Assembly (NCBI RefSeq): GCF_001721645.1
Contig: NZ_CP017141.1
Span: 558,001 to 622,000, forward strand
Direction of reading: 5' to 3'
Source: Pedobacter steynii
GTDB taxonomy: Bacteria; Bacteroidota; Bacteroidia; Sphingobacteriales; Sphingobacteriaceae
Length of the DNA stretch: 64,000 bases
Position 1 is the first letter of the stretch. Each line of letters begins with the position of its first letter. The notes beneath the pieces were generated by a model, which was not told the DNA's origin, did no database searches, and saw only the letters and a program-made list of their open reading frames with translations. The position numbers and the translations under genes are program-made. Positions 8,926 through 16,445 of the stretch are shown piece by piece.

Positions 8926-9485
8926 TGGAAAGCCTGCAGCAGTTTGATGTTGAATTGTTCCTGAAGGTACACAGAGGTCTTGCAAATCCGTTTTTTGACT
9001 GGTTATTGCCGCTCATGAGAAACCGTTACTTCTGGGCTCCACTGTACTTGTTTATCATCATCTTTTGTCTCAAAGAGTACAAGAAAAAAGGCTGGTATAT
9101 TATAGGGATGCTACTTTTCACTGTTGCAATGGGTGACTTATTATCCTCAAGGGTCATTAAACCATTGGCTGCCCGCATCAGGCCATGTAACGACCTCAGT
9201 CTGGCTGATGAGCTGATCCATCGCGTACCCTGCGGAAGCGGATATAGCTTTCCTTCTGCTCATGCGACCAATCATTTTGCCATCGCCGTGTTTCTCATTT
9301 TTATCTTCTACGACAAATGGAAACCTATTCTGCCCATTGCATTAATATGGGCCTTTATCATTTCCTTTTCACAAATCTATGTTGGGGTACATTACCCGAT
9401 TGACACCATGGCGGGCGCCCTACTCGGCAGTTCAATTGGTCTCACAACATCGCTTATCTACAAAAAAATACAACCACAAGTATAA
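8922..9485 (+). CDS. PAP2 family membrane phosphatase
   Basis: Integral-membrane phosphatase of the PAP2 superfamily, which removes phosphate from lipid phosphates such as undecaprenyl pyrophosphate or phosphatidic acid at the outer face of the inner membrane. The 187-aa chain has about five membrane segments and the three catalytic motifs: K80-x6-R87P, 'YSFPSAH' (111-114, His as nucleophile-region base) and S150-x6-H157-x3-D161. The usual Arg after Ser150 is Gln here ('SQIYVGVHYPID'), a variation worth noting, although the catalytic His and Asp are kept. It overlaps the upstream methyltransferase by four bases and the downstream ZIP gene by one, so the three form an operon. Confidence 0.9.
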   Translation: MMESLQQFDVELFLKVHRGLANPFFDWLLPLMRNRYFWAPLYLFIIIFCLKEYKKKGWYIIGMLLFTVAMGDLLSSRVIKPLAARIRPCNDLSLADELIHRVPCGSGYSFPSAHATNHFAIAVFLIFIFYDKWKPILPIALIWAFIISFSQIYVGVHYPIDTMAGALLGSSIGLTTSLIYKKIQPQV

Positions 9486-10213
9486 TGGAAGTCTGGAAGC
9501 TGTTTATTTTATTCTTTAGTGCTTTTTTAGGGGGCACAGCTATCTTTCTGGTGAAGAGCGACAAATCCCAGCTACTAAAGTTAATCCTCTCCTTTAGTGG
9601 GGCCTATTTATTTGCCATTACGGTATTGCACCTGATTCCTGATGCTTACAGCGGACCTGATCATGCAGAAATCGGAATTTTTATCCTGATTGGTTTCCTA
9701 TTGCAGATCCTTCTGGAACAGTTTTCTGAAGGAGTAGAACATGGGCATATCCATAAACACGGAGATTCCAAAGCCTTTCCCTACGGCATCATGATCAGCT
9801 TGTGTTTACATGCTTTTCTGGAAGGGATGCCTTTGGCAAAAGATCAGCATAATGCTTTGATTTTCGGCATCTCCCTGCACCACATTCCCGCGGCCTTTGC
9901 ACTGGCCAGCATCCTGATGCAAAGCAAGTTCAATAGAAATAGTGTGTTGTTTTACATCAGCATCTTTGCGATTATGGCGCCTCTCGGTTTTTACGTAAGC
10001 TTTGGGCTGAGCAATGGTACCATTGGTGGTGTAGAGAATTACTTCAACAAGATTATGGGAATTGTAATCGGGATATTCCTGCACATCTCTACAACCATCC
10101 TGTTTGAATCCAGTGTCGACCATAAGGTCAGTAAGCGGAAAATGATTGCGGTCCTATGCGGCGTAGCAATCGCCCTGATCGGTTATTTCTCTGCAGGCGG
10201 ACATAGCCATTAA
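9485..10213 (+). CDS. ZIP family divalent-metal transporter
   Basis: Inner-membrane permease of the ZIP family, which moves Zn2+, Fe2+ or similar ions into the cytoplasm. The 242-aa chain has about seven to eight membrane segments, the TM4 metal site 'LHAFLEGMPL' (HxxxEG), the TM5 site 'SLHHIPAAFALASIL' and an early 'HLIPDAY'. A His-rich loop ('HGHIHKHGD') between membrane segments fits metal handling, and the C-terminus ends GGHSH. Its ATG overlaps the stop of the PAP2 gene (TAATG). The specific metal cannot be read from sequence. Confidence 0.9.
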   Translation: MEVWKLFILFFSAFLGGTAIFLVKSDKSQLLKLILSFSGAYLFAITVLHLIPDAYSGPDHAEIGIFILIGFLLQILLEQFSEGVEHGHIHKHGDSKAFPYGIMISLCLHAFLEGMPLAKDQHNALIFGISLHHIPAAFALASILMQSKFNRNSVLFYISIFAIMAPLGFYVSFGLSNGTIGGVENYFNKIMGIVIGIFLHISTTILFESSVDHKVSKRKMIAVLCGVAIALIGYFSAGGHSH

Positions 10214-10218
10214 GCACG

Positions 10219-10668
10219 TTATCCCCGCATTTTATCTAACAAATGGTTCAAAAGTGTGGCTTCTTCTTCCGTCAGGTTTTGAGAAACCGGTGCGGAAAGG
10301 TCAAGCTCTTTATCCATCTTTTTTAACAGGGAAAGTCCCTTATCGCTGATCAGAATATCTACGGCCCGTTTATCGTTTGGATTTACCTTTTTGACTACCA
10401 GTTCTTTTTGAACCAGACGTTCTGTAATTCTGGAAGCATCACACATCTTATCCAGCATCCGCTCTTTTAACAGGTTGATCGTAGAAGGTGCAGGATACTG
10501 CCCTCTCAGGATCCTCAGGATATTGAATTGCTGCGGCGTAATTTCATAAGGCTGAATCAGCTGCCTGAAATGTTCATTACACCAACTGTAGGTAAACACG
10601 ACATTTACAATAGCCTGCTGGTAAATATTCTCAAATTTTGATGTTTCTATTTCTTTCTGCAACTGCAT
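10219..10668 (-). CDS. MarR family transcriptional regulator
   Basis: 149-aa winged-helix regulator. 'ITPQQFNILRILRGQYP' and 'INLLKERMLDKMCDASRITERLVQKELV' match the MarR DNA-binding domain, followed by the wing 'DKRAVDILISDKGLSLLKKM'. The family binds DNA as dimers and responds to small phenolic or lipid ligands. It lies 14 nt downstream of the DUF5522 gene and is probably the last gene of the YbbR-coaE-exonuclease operon; its 3' end abuts the convergent ZIP gene (5 nt apart). The target is not identifiable. Confidence 0.9.
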   Translation of the reverse strand: MQLQKEIETSKFENIYQQAIVNVVFTYSWCNEHFRQLIQPYEITPQQFNILRILRGQYPAPSTINLLKERMLDKMCDASRITERLVQKELVVKKVNPNDKRAVDILISDKGLSLLKKMDKELDLSAPVSQNLTEEEATLLNHLLDKMRG

Positions 10669-10682
10669 CTCCTGGCTTTTTA

Positions 10683-10844
10683 TTAATTATTACGCTCGTC
10701 TTTGGGTCTGGTCTTCTTTTTGCCATATCCCCAGGGGCAATGTCTGCATTTATTTTTACAACAATATCCTCTTTTCAAATGATATGCGGCTGTGAAAACC
10801 ATCAACCCATCCTCATTAAGATAATAGTCTACCCCTTCTTCCAT
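10683..10844 (-). CDS. DUF5522 mini-protein, 53 aa
   Basis: Short gene with a conserved-looking Cys-rich core: 'MVFTAAYHLKRGYCCKNKC' followed by 'RHCPWGYGKKK'. This agrees with what I know of the DUF5522 family, small cytosolic proteins of unknown function in Bacteroidota, whose hallmark is VFT..YH..RG.CC...CRHCP.G. The CC-x3-C-x2-C arrangement could bind a metal, which is inference. The ATG lies one base after the stop of the MBL exonuclease gene, and the MarR gene follows after 14 nt, so it is embedded in an operon with CoaE and the exonuclease. Confidence 0.87.
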   Translation of the reverse strand: MEEGVDYYLNEDGLMVFTAAYHLKRGYCCKNKCRHCPWGYGKKKTRPKDERNN

Positions 10845-10845
10845 T

Positions 10846-11787
10846 TTAAGTCAGCAATTTAACTACCAAACTTTTTTCATAATGATTTTTTAATTGCAAT
10901 CCATCCCCATGATTTGTCCATACCTGAACAGGTTTAACCTGTCCGATGGTATAAATGATGTCTTCCCAATCGGCATGATCGGATACATACAACTGGATTT
11001 CATGGTTATTCTGAAGGTGTTTCCAACCGGTAGCAAACACCCTGATGACGTTAATTGCCTTAAAATAGCTTCTGAATACCATCGGAGGAACCAGGTACAC
11101 CATATTTGCAGGATTATTCTTCATTACCTTTCTGTCGTACATCTCGTACTTGCCCATATCGATCCCCTTTTGTTCGTAAATTTTCACAAAAGGCATCATA
11201 CTATGGTGTACCAATATCCTCTTTTCCGGACAATATTTATTCATCAGGCTGATCAGCCGCTGACATTTGCCCAGGGCGTATGTACCCAGCATAATGTTAC
11301 TCTGAGTCGCATTCAGCTTCAGGATCTCTTCTTCCGCTGCGGGATGTCGGGTATCCGGATCAGCAAAGGTGGTCTCTGTAATCAGCACATCTGCCTGTAC
11401 ATACTCAATAGGCTCACAGGTATCATCAGGCTGAAGTTTATAATCTCCCGTATACAGGTATTTAACCCCTTCATACTCCATCAGGACCATTGCAGAGCCT
11501 AGAATATGCCCCGCCGGAACAAAACTGATTTTAACTTCATTTAAAATAAAAGGCTCCTCATAAGCTTTCAGATGGAACGCTCCGCCTGCGAATTTTTTAT
11601 ACCGGTGTTTCATAAAGAGTGCAGTTGCCTCTGTACAATACACATTCAGATTACCCCCGATGGCGTGATCTCCATGAGCATGGGAAATCACCGCATCTTT
11701 TACTATTTCCTTAGGATCAAGATAAAAATCGCCATATCTACAAAACAAACCTGTTTTTGTAGCCACTATAAAATCATCTAATATCAT
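10846..11787 (-). CDS. MBL-fold exonuclease-like metallohydrolase
   Basis: 313-aa metallo-beta-lactamase-fold protein. The zinc motif is 'ISHAHGDHAIGG' (His36, His38, Asp40, His41), with later 'PAGHILGSAMVLMEY', 'YLYTGDYKL' and 'SDHADW', the arrangement of DNA/RNA-processing MBL nucleases (Ysh1/Artemis-like, including ligase-associated exonucleases). It is shorter than full beta-CASP RNases, and no DNA ligase gene is nearby, so the nucleic-acid substrate is uncertain. Its ATG directly follows the coaE stop, and the DUF5522 gene starts one base after its own stop. Confidence 0.87.
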   Translation of the reverse strand: MILDDFIVATKTGLFCRYGDFYLDPKEIVKDAVISHAHGDHAIGGNLNVYCTEATALFMKHRYKKFAGGAFHLKAYEEPFILNEVKISFVPAGHILGSAMVLMEYEGVKYLYTGDYKLQPDDTCEPIEYVQADVLITETTFADPDTRHPAAEEEILKLNATQSNIMLGTYALGKCQRLISLMNKYCPEKRILVHHSMMPFVKIYEQKGIDMGKYEMYDRKVMKNNPANMVYLVPPMVFRSYFKAINVIRVFATGWKHLQNNHEIQLYVSDHADWEDIIYTIGQVKPVQVWTNHGDGLQLKNHYEKSLVVKLLT

Positions 11788-12384
11788 TTAAGGAAGTATA
11801 TTTAAAAACTGATGGTGGAGTTCCATCACTTGCACAATTAAAGAATCTGTTTCATTATTGCGGACTACCATGTCCGCCATTTTAGTCTTTTCCTCATCGG
11901 AGAGCTGTTTATCCATCCGTGCCCGGACTTGTTCCTCTGTTACTCCGTCGCGCTGCATGACACGCTGTAACCTGACTTCCAGAGGAGCAACCACCAGCAC
12001 ATTTTGGTCACACATCTGATAAGAACCGCTTTCAAAAAGCAAAGCTGCTTCCTTAAGTACATAAGGCACATTTTCAGGTATGTCTTTCAACCAATGGTCA
12101 AAAGCCCGGAAGACGGCTGGATGTACCAACTCATTTAACCTGGCCAGTTCCTCGGCCTGATTAAAGACAATGGCAGCAATGTGTTTATTGTTCAGGGTCC
12201 CATCTGCTGCATAACTCTCTGCACCGAAAGCCTCTTTAACTCCTTTTACGAGAATCGGATCGGTCACCATAATCTGTTTGGCTACTGTATCCGCATAAAA
12301 TACCGGAATGCCCAGGGTTTCAAAAACCTTACACACAGTGGTCTTTCCACTTCCTATACCTCCTGTTATTCCTATTTTCAACAT
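11788..12384 (-). CDS. coaE: Dephospho-CoA kinase
   Basis: Final enzyme of coenzyme A synthesis, phosphorylating the 3'-OH of dephospho-CoA with ATP. The 198-aa protein has the P-loop 'GITGGIGSGKTT' (residues 5-16), 'FYADTVAKQIM' and 'LLFESGSYQMCD' as in the family, with normal length. The ATG overlaps the stop of the YbbR gene (TAATG), consistent with coupled translation; the YbbR-coaE pair is a recurrent arrangement in Bacteroidota. Confidence 0.96.
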   Translation of the reverse strand: MLKIGITGGIGSGKTTVCKVFETLGIPVFYADTVAKQIMVTDPILVKGVKEAFGAESYAADGTLNNKHIAAIVFNQAEELARLNELVHPAVFRAFDHWLKDIPENVPYVLKEAALLFESGSYQMCDQNVLVVAPLEVRLQRVMQRDGVTEEQVRARMDKQLSDEEKTKMADMVVRNNETDSLIVQVMELHHQFLNILP

Positions 12385-13331
12385 TATTTTTCTATGATAA
12401 AATCTATCTTGTCCGGCTGCACCTTAACCAGTCTGCAATAATCCGGAAAGCGCGTCAGCTTCACCGTCAGCTCATTGTGTTCAAAAACTTTCCACTCATT
12501 CATGTCTACTACCGCCTCTATAAACTCTTCATTAATCTGCGCATATTTAGAGAGGGCAACAAGCAGCGTTATTTTCACCTTTTTAGGGTAAAGTTTAACG
12601 TCATAATACTCCTTGTTATTGATCACTTTAAGAGGAACTTCTACAATTTTTTCCGTAAACTCATCTACCGGCAGTTTGATCTCCACGCTTGTTGGAAAGA
12701 TATTTACGTTCTTCATTTTGTTCTGAATCATCGCCACTCTCGCCACGGTTGTGGCCTGAATCTGTTCTATTTTGAGGGTATCCGTATTCCATTCGCTGAT
12801 GTTCCTGATGTCCTGTTCCGGTCCGGAAATGGTGACATAACTGGGGTTGATCTGAACCTCGTTGGAGAGCCCGTACTGCGGCATATACCTCAGGTCAGAA
12901 ATCAGGTTCACAGGAACCCGTTTCACCCTTCTTTCGGAAAAATCAAAATAAAGGGTATCAGGTTTAACAGAAATGATCTTTTGAGAAGTCTCCAGTTGCC
13001 GGTTTACATTAAACAGCTGCTCAGAGAAGAGTACAAAGTTCCGGTTATTCAGCTTCTCCAGGCTGATGGAAATAGATTGTGGTTTAATGCGCAAACGGGC
13101 AAATAACAATTGCCAGCCAGTTCCCTCTACCTGCAGGTCTACGGTATCCGACTGTAAAGGATGGAACGCTTTCTTCTGCGGGAAATTTTTATAATCCAGG
13201 ACCGTTTTTGCGGTATACACGTATTTATTGTTCAAAGCCATGAACAGCCATGCACCAACTGCCATGAACAGGCAGGTGACCAGCACAAGAAAACGCTTTC
13301 GCTCTACTTTTGTGAGTTTAATGATTGGCAT
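12384..13331 (-). CDS. YbbR/CdaR-like domain protein, membrane-anchored
   Basis: 315-aa protein with one N-terminal membrane segment (about residues 12-32, 'FLVLVTCLFMAVGAWLFMAL') and a periplasmic chain containing YbbR-like beta repeats ('VPVNLISDLRYMPQYGL', 'YVTISGPEQDI', 'VEVPLKVINNKEYYDVKLYP'). In Firmicutes YbbR/CdaR regulates the diadenylate cyclase CdaA; no cyclase is seen here, so the role is open. The ATG at 13331 was chosen because a further-upstream ATG at 13376 would lie inside the yajC terminator hairpin. It overlaps coaE by one base. Confidence 0.85.
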   Translation of the reverse strand: MPIIKLTKVERKRFLVLVTCLFMAVGAWLFMALNNKYVYTAKTVLDYKNFPQKKAFHPLQSDTVDLQVEGTGWQLLFARLRIKPQSISISLEKLNNRNFVLFSEQLFNVNRQLETSQKIISVKPDTLYFDFSERRVKRVPVNLISDLRYMPQYGLSNEVQINPSYVTISGPEQDIRNISEWNTDTLKIEQIQATTVARVAMIQNKMKNVNIFPTSVEIKLPVDEFTEKIVEVPLKVINNKEYYDVKLYPKKVKITLLVALSKYAQINEEFIEAVVDMNEWKVFEHNELTVKLTRFPDYCRLVKVQPDKIDFIIEK

Positions 13332-13360
13332 GGCGGTAAAGTAAACAAATATACTGAAAT

Positions 13361-13395
13361 GCAAAAGCCGCACCAAACAAGGATGCGGCTTTTGC
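13361..13395 (-). terminator. Intrinsic terminator after yajC
   Basis: Perfect 12-bp stem (13361-13372 with 13384-13395; arm GCAAAAGCCGCA) and an 11-nt loop, 17 nt after the yajC stop on the minus strand. It separates the nusB-DUF1573-yajC unit from the YbbR-coaE unit. Confidence 0.8.
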
Positions 13396-13412
13396 CAGTA
13401 TCGATGAAAAGT

Positions 13413-13754
13413 CTAAGCTTTTGCAGCGTCAGTTTTTGCAACATCTGCTTTAGGAGCTGCAGCTTTCGTTGCATCTAAAGAGATCGCAGTTTTATCAAAA
13501 CGGATTTTAGTACCCCCCTCTACTTCAATTAAGAAAGTAGTATCGTTCATGTCAACGATTCTTCCGTGAATTCCGGCAGTAGTTACGATTTTATCACCTT
13601 TTTTCAAGTCTTCAACCAGTTTTTTGTGGTCTTTTGCTTTTTTAACCTGTGGTCTGATCATAAAGAAATAAAATACGACCATGATTAAAACCATCGGTAC
13701 CAGGGTACCTAGCATACCGCTGCCACCTGCTTGTAAGATTACTGTTGATATCAT
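13413..13754 (-). CDS. yajC: Preprotein translocase subunit YajC
   Basis: Small inner-membrane partner of SecDF in Sec-dependent export. The 113-aa protein has one membrane helix (about 15-33, 'LGTLVPMVLIMVVFYFFMI') followed by the family signature 'RPQVKKAKDHKKLVEDLKKG' and 'TTAGIHGRIVDMNDTTFLIEV'. The C-terminal tail is rich in Ala, Lys and Asp. It follows a DUF1573 lipoprotein and NusB in the same direction, a known Bacteroidota grouping, and has its own terminator. Confidence 0.95.
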   Translation of the reverse strand: MISTVILQAGGSGMLGTLVPMVLIMVVFYFFMIRPQVKKAKDHKKLVEDLKKGDKIVTTAGIHGRIVDMNDTTFLIEVEGGTKIRFDKTAISLDATKAAAPKADVAKTDAAKA

Positions 13755-13782
13755 ATTATTGTTTATAAAGTTCTGTTATTAT

Positions 13783-14241
13783 TTATTTTGCTTCCTGAAT
13801 CTCTCCGGTCAGGTGTAGTTCTGCAACAGATGGATTGGCATTAGAAGTCACTGTAATTACTTTATCCTGCATACCAAATTTACCCATGCTATCGAATACC
13901 ACTTTGATCTCTCCTTCAGCACCTGGCTGAATCGGTTCTTTCGGTACTTCCGGAATGGTACAGCCACAAGTAGCCGTAGCATTGCTGATGATCAGCGGGC
14001 TTTTACCGGTATTTTTAAATTTATAACTGTAGTGAACCTTTTCTCCGGTAGTTATTTTACCAAAATTGTAAATTCCGTTATCAAAGGTCATCACTGCTGC
14101 ATCTGCTGCCGCAACAGGAGTTCCGGTACCTTCAGCTGTTGTACTTGTTGCCGCTGTGCTTTCTGCAGGTGTTTTTGCTGTGTTTTGCTGGCATGATGCA
14201 AATGTCATCGCTGCAATTGCCAATAACAAGATTTGTTTCAT
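13783..14241 (-). CDS. DUF1573 domain lipoprotein
   Basis: 152-aa exported lipoprotein with a lipobox at Cys17 ('TFASC'), a Thr/Ala-rich linker (about 20-50), and a DUF1573 Ig-like domain ('FDNGIYNFGKITTGEKVHYSYKF', 'TATCGCTIPEVPKEPIQPG'). DUF1573 proteins are very common in Bacteroidota and poorly characterised; the CGCT motif with two Cys is a family hallmark. It sits 5 nt after nusB and 28 nt before yajC, so it is co-transcribed with them. Confidence 0.9.
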   Translation of the reverse strand: MKQILLLAIAAMTFASCQQNTAKTPAESTAATSTTAEGTGTPVAAADAAVMTFDNGIYNFGKITTGEKVHYSYKFKNTGKSPLIISNATATCGCTIPEVPKEPIQPGAEGEIKVVFDSMGKFGMQDKVITVTSNANPSVAELHLTGEIQEAK

Positions 14242-14246
14242 ATTCT

Positions 14247-15197
14247 CTATTCTTCTATAAGTCCGCGACCGATTTTATGGATACTGTCTGTCCTTTTCAG
14301 GTCACCTAAAATTTTATCTAAGATACCGTTAATAAATGAATTACTTTTCGGAGTACTGTAATCTTTTGAAAGATCCAGATATTCATTAATGGTTACTTTA
14401 ACCGGTATCGAAGGGAAGTTTAGCAGTTCACAAATCGCCATCTTCATTAAAATGGTATCCATTAATGCAATCCTTTCAGATTCCCAGTTTTTGGTACGCT
14501 CGGCAATCAGGTCCTGATATTCTTTGTTGTTTTTCAAGGTATAAACAAAAAGATCTTCGACAAATTTCTTGTCTTCTTCCCAATCCTGACTGATCGGAGT
14601 CAGTTTATTTTTACGGGGATCCTCAGATGTAAAATTCTTCAAGGTCTTCGCCACCATACCCTGCATCACTTCTTTATCAACCGACCAGTTGATAAATTTA
14701 TCCTCAAAAGCCTGAATAATGTTGTGACTTTTCAAAATAATCTTTCTGAAGATGTATTTAATAATGGTTTTGGATTCTTCTAAGCTATTGTCCTCATCGC
14801 TAAGGTAAGCCAGGTATTCAGGAGTAGTCTTTAAGGTATTGAAGATACCTTTTACAAATTCCGGATCAGATAACCAGTTGATCTGGTATTTGTTCACCAT
14901 GTCAATAAAGGCTGGGTTCTCTTTCAGAGTTACCGCAAACTTATTGTGGAGCAGTTTCATGTTCGGATTGAGATCCTCTGCTGTAGGCAAATGCTTATTT
15001 GCCCTTTCAGTAGCATCAATGCTGGTGTATTCTGTAACCTCAACAAGGAGCGAAAGCATCCAGATGTACATTTCGTACACACTGTCAATACTCTGCATTA
15101 GTGCTTTCTTGGAAGAAGCTAAATCTCTCTTGTCTGTCATTTGCCATGCAAAAATGTTTTGCAAAGCTTTAATTCTTAAGTGCCTTCTGTTTAACAT
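14247..15197 (-). CDS. nusB: Transcription antitermination factor NusB, long Bacteroidota form
   Basis: RNA-binding factor that with NusE (S10) binds boxA for rRNA antitermination. At 316 aa it is about twice the E. coli length: the NusB fold is in the C-terminal part ('NWESERIALMDTILMKMAICELLNFPSIPVKVTINEYLDLSKDYS', with 'SFINGILDKI' near the end), while the N-terminus ('MLNRRHLRIKALQNIFAWQ') is also NusB-like, with a helical region between. This long architecture is normal for Bacteroidota. It is first in the nusB-DUF1573-yajC unit. Confidence 0.93.
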   Translation of the reverse strand: MLNRRHLRIKALQNIFAWQMTDKRDLASSKKALMQSIDSVYEMYIWMLSLLVEVTEYTSIDATERANKHLPTAEDLNPNMKLLHNKFAVTLKENPAFIDMVNKYQINWLSDPEFVKGIFNTLKTTPEYLAYLSDEDNSLEESKTIIKYIFRKIILKSHNIIQAFEDKFINWSVDKEVMQGMVAKTLKNFTSEDPRKNKLTPISQDWEEDKKFVEDLFVYTLKNNKEYQDLIAERTKNWESERIALMDTILMKMAICELLNFPSIPVKVTINEYLDLSKDYSTPKSNSFINGILDKILGDLKRTDSIHKIGRGLIEE

Positions 15198-15243
15198 GAA
15201 TGTAAGAACGAGTGGTAAATTACCGGTTTATTAAAATTGTTTA

Positions 15244-16332
15244 TTAGAATGATGATTTTATTTTTTTGATGTCGATGATTCTTTGTTCAGCAATGCGGTT
15301 CGCGGCCCATATCGTCGGGATATTGTCTTTTTTAGACATTTTAATCACATCGCGTGTGGCATTGTAAATATTCTCTGTAAGTTGAATGGTCCGTTTCTTT
15401 CCAAAACCGGTTAATTCAGAATAACAACTGATTAAACCACCGGCATTGATCAGGTAATCCGGAGCAAACAGGATGCCTTTATCTAATAACAGTTTTCCAT
15501 GTATCTGCTCATCTGCCAATTGATTGTTTGCAGAACCTGCAATAATTGCAAACTTCATTTTAGGAATGGTTTTATCATTCACAGTAGCTCCTAAGGCACA
15601 TGGCGCATAAATATCTGCATCAATTCCAAATATTTTATCCGCAGCAATAGGTTTCGCCTTATAAGTACGTGCTACATGTTGCAGACGGTCTTCATTGATA
15701 TCACTGATATATACTTCTACATTTTCGGCTCTCAGCAATTCTACCAGATGCTCTCCTACGTTTCCGATCCCTTGCACAACTACCGAGCGTCCGGCCAGCA
15801 TATCAGTTCCAAACACCTCTTTTACACAGGCTTTGATTCCCAAAAAAACACCTTTAGCCGTATGTGGTGCCGGGTTTCCTGCCCCACCTAAAGATTCAGG
15901 AACTCCGGTAACATGACCGGTTTCCATACGGATATATTCCATATCCTTGGTGGTCGTACCCAAATCCTCAGCAGTGATGAATTCCCCGTTCAGGTTTTTA
16001 ATGAACCTGCCGTAGCTGCGCATCATAGCTTCCGATTTTCCTTTTCTGGAGTCCCCGATAATCACGGCTTTACCACCACCGATATTCAATCCGGTGATCG
16101 CCGCTTTATAAGTCATCCCTCTCGATAATCTGAGTACATCTTCCAGTGCTTCAGCCTCTGTAACGTAATTCCACATCCTTGTTCCGCCCAAAGCCGGACC
16201 TAAGGTGGTATCATGAATGGCTATAATTGCTTTTAAGCCAGTATCGGGGTCATTGCAAAAAACGACCTTTTTATGCCCTGCGGCAGTTAATTGGTCTAAA
16301 ACTGAATTCACAAGAGTACTATTATCAGGCAT
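15244..16332 (-). CDS. Glu/Leu/Phe/Val dehydrogenase, probably leucine dehydrogenase
   Basis: NAD-dependent oxidative deamination of branched-chain amino acids to keto acids, here probably also feeding branched fatty-acid primers. The 362-aa chain has 'GPALGGTRMWNY', the family signature with catalytic lysine 'ITGLNIGGGKAVI', 'AEDLGTTTKDMEYI' and the Rossmann motif 'VVQGIGNVGEHLVELL'; 'PDYLINAGGLISCYSEL' is typical of leucine/phenylalanine dehydrogenases. The length is normal. A TAGTTTTG -7 box lies 25 nt upstream of the ATG. Substrate preference among Leu, Val and Phe cannot be settled by eye. Confidence 0.93.
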   Translation of the reverse strand: MPDNSTLVNSVLDQLTAAGHKKVVFCNDPDTGLKAIIAIHDTTLGPALGGTRMWNYVTEAEALEDVLRLSRGMTYKAAITGLNIGGGKAVIIGDSRKGKSEAMMRSYGRFIKNLNGEFITAEDLGTTTKDMEYIRMETGHVTGVPESLGGAGNPAPHTAKGVFLGIKACVKEVFGTDMLAGRSVVVQGIGNVGEHLVELLRAENVEVYISDINEDRLQHVARTYKAKPIAADKIFGIDADIYAPCALGATVNDKTIPKMKFAIIAGSANNQLADEQIHGKLLLDKGILFAPDYLINAGGLISCYSELTGFGKKRTIQLTENIYNATRDVIKMSKKDNIPTIWAANRIAEQRIIDIKKIKSSF

Positions 16333-16357
16333 ATAATTTTGTTTATCAGATATGTCG

Positions 16358-16365
16358 CAAAACTA
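16358..16365 (-). promoter_or_regulatory. -7 promoter element for the leucine dehydrogenase gene
   Basis: On the minus strand this reads TAGTTTTG, an exact TAnnTTTG box, 25 nt before the start codon. No convincing TTTG -33 partner at 19-21 nt was found. Confidence 0.4.
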
Positions 16366-16445
16366 GCATAAAAAAAACATTATTTACACTGTTTTAACCA
16401 AACTCGTAAAAAAAATTACCTTCATTTGGCTAACTTTACCAACTC

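Noticed and set aside
13332..13376. N-terminal extension of the YbbR protein
   Set aside because: It overlaps the yajC terminator; the family start with its membrane helix is at 13331.
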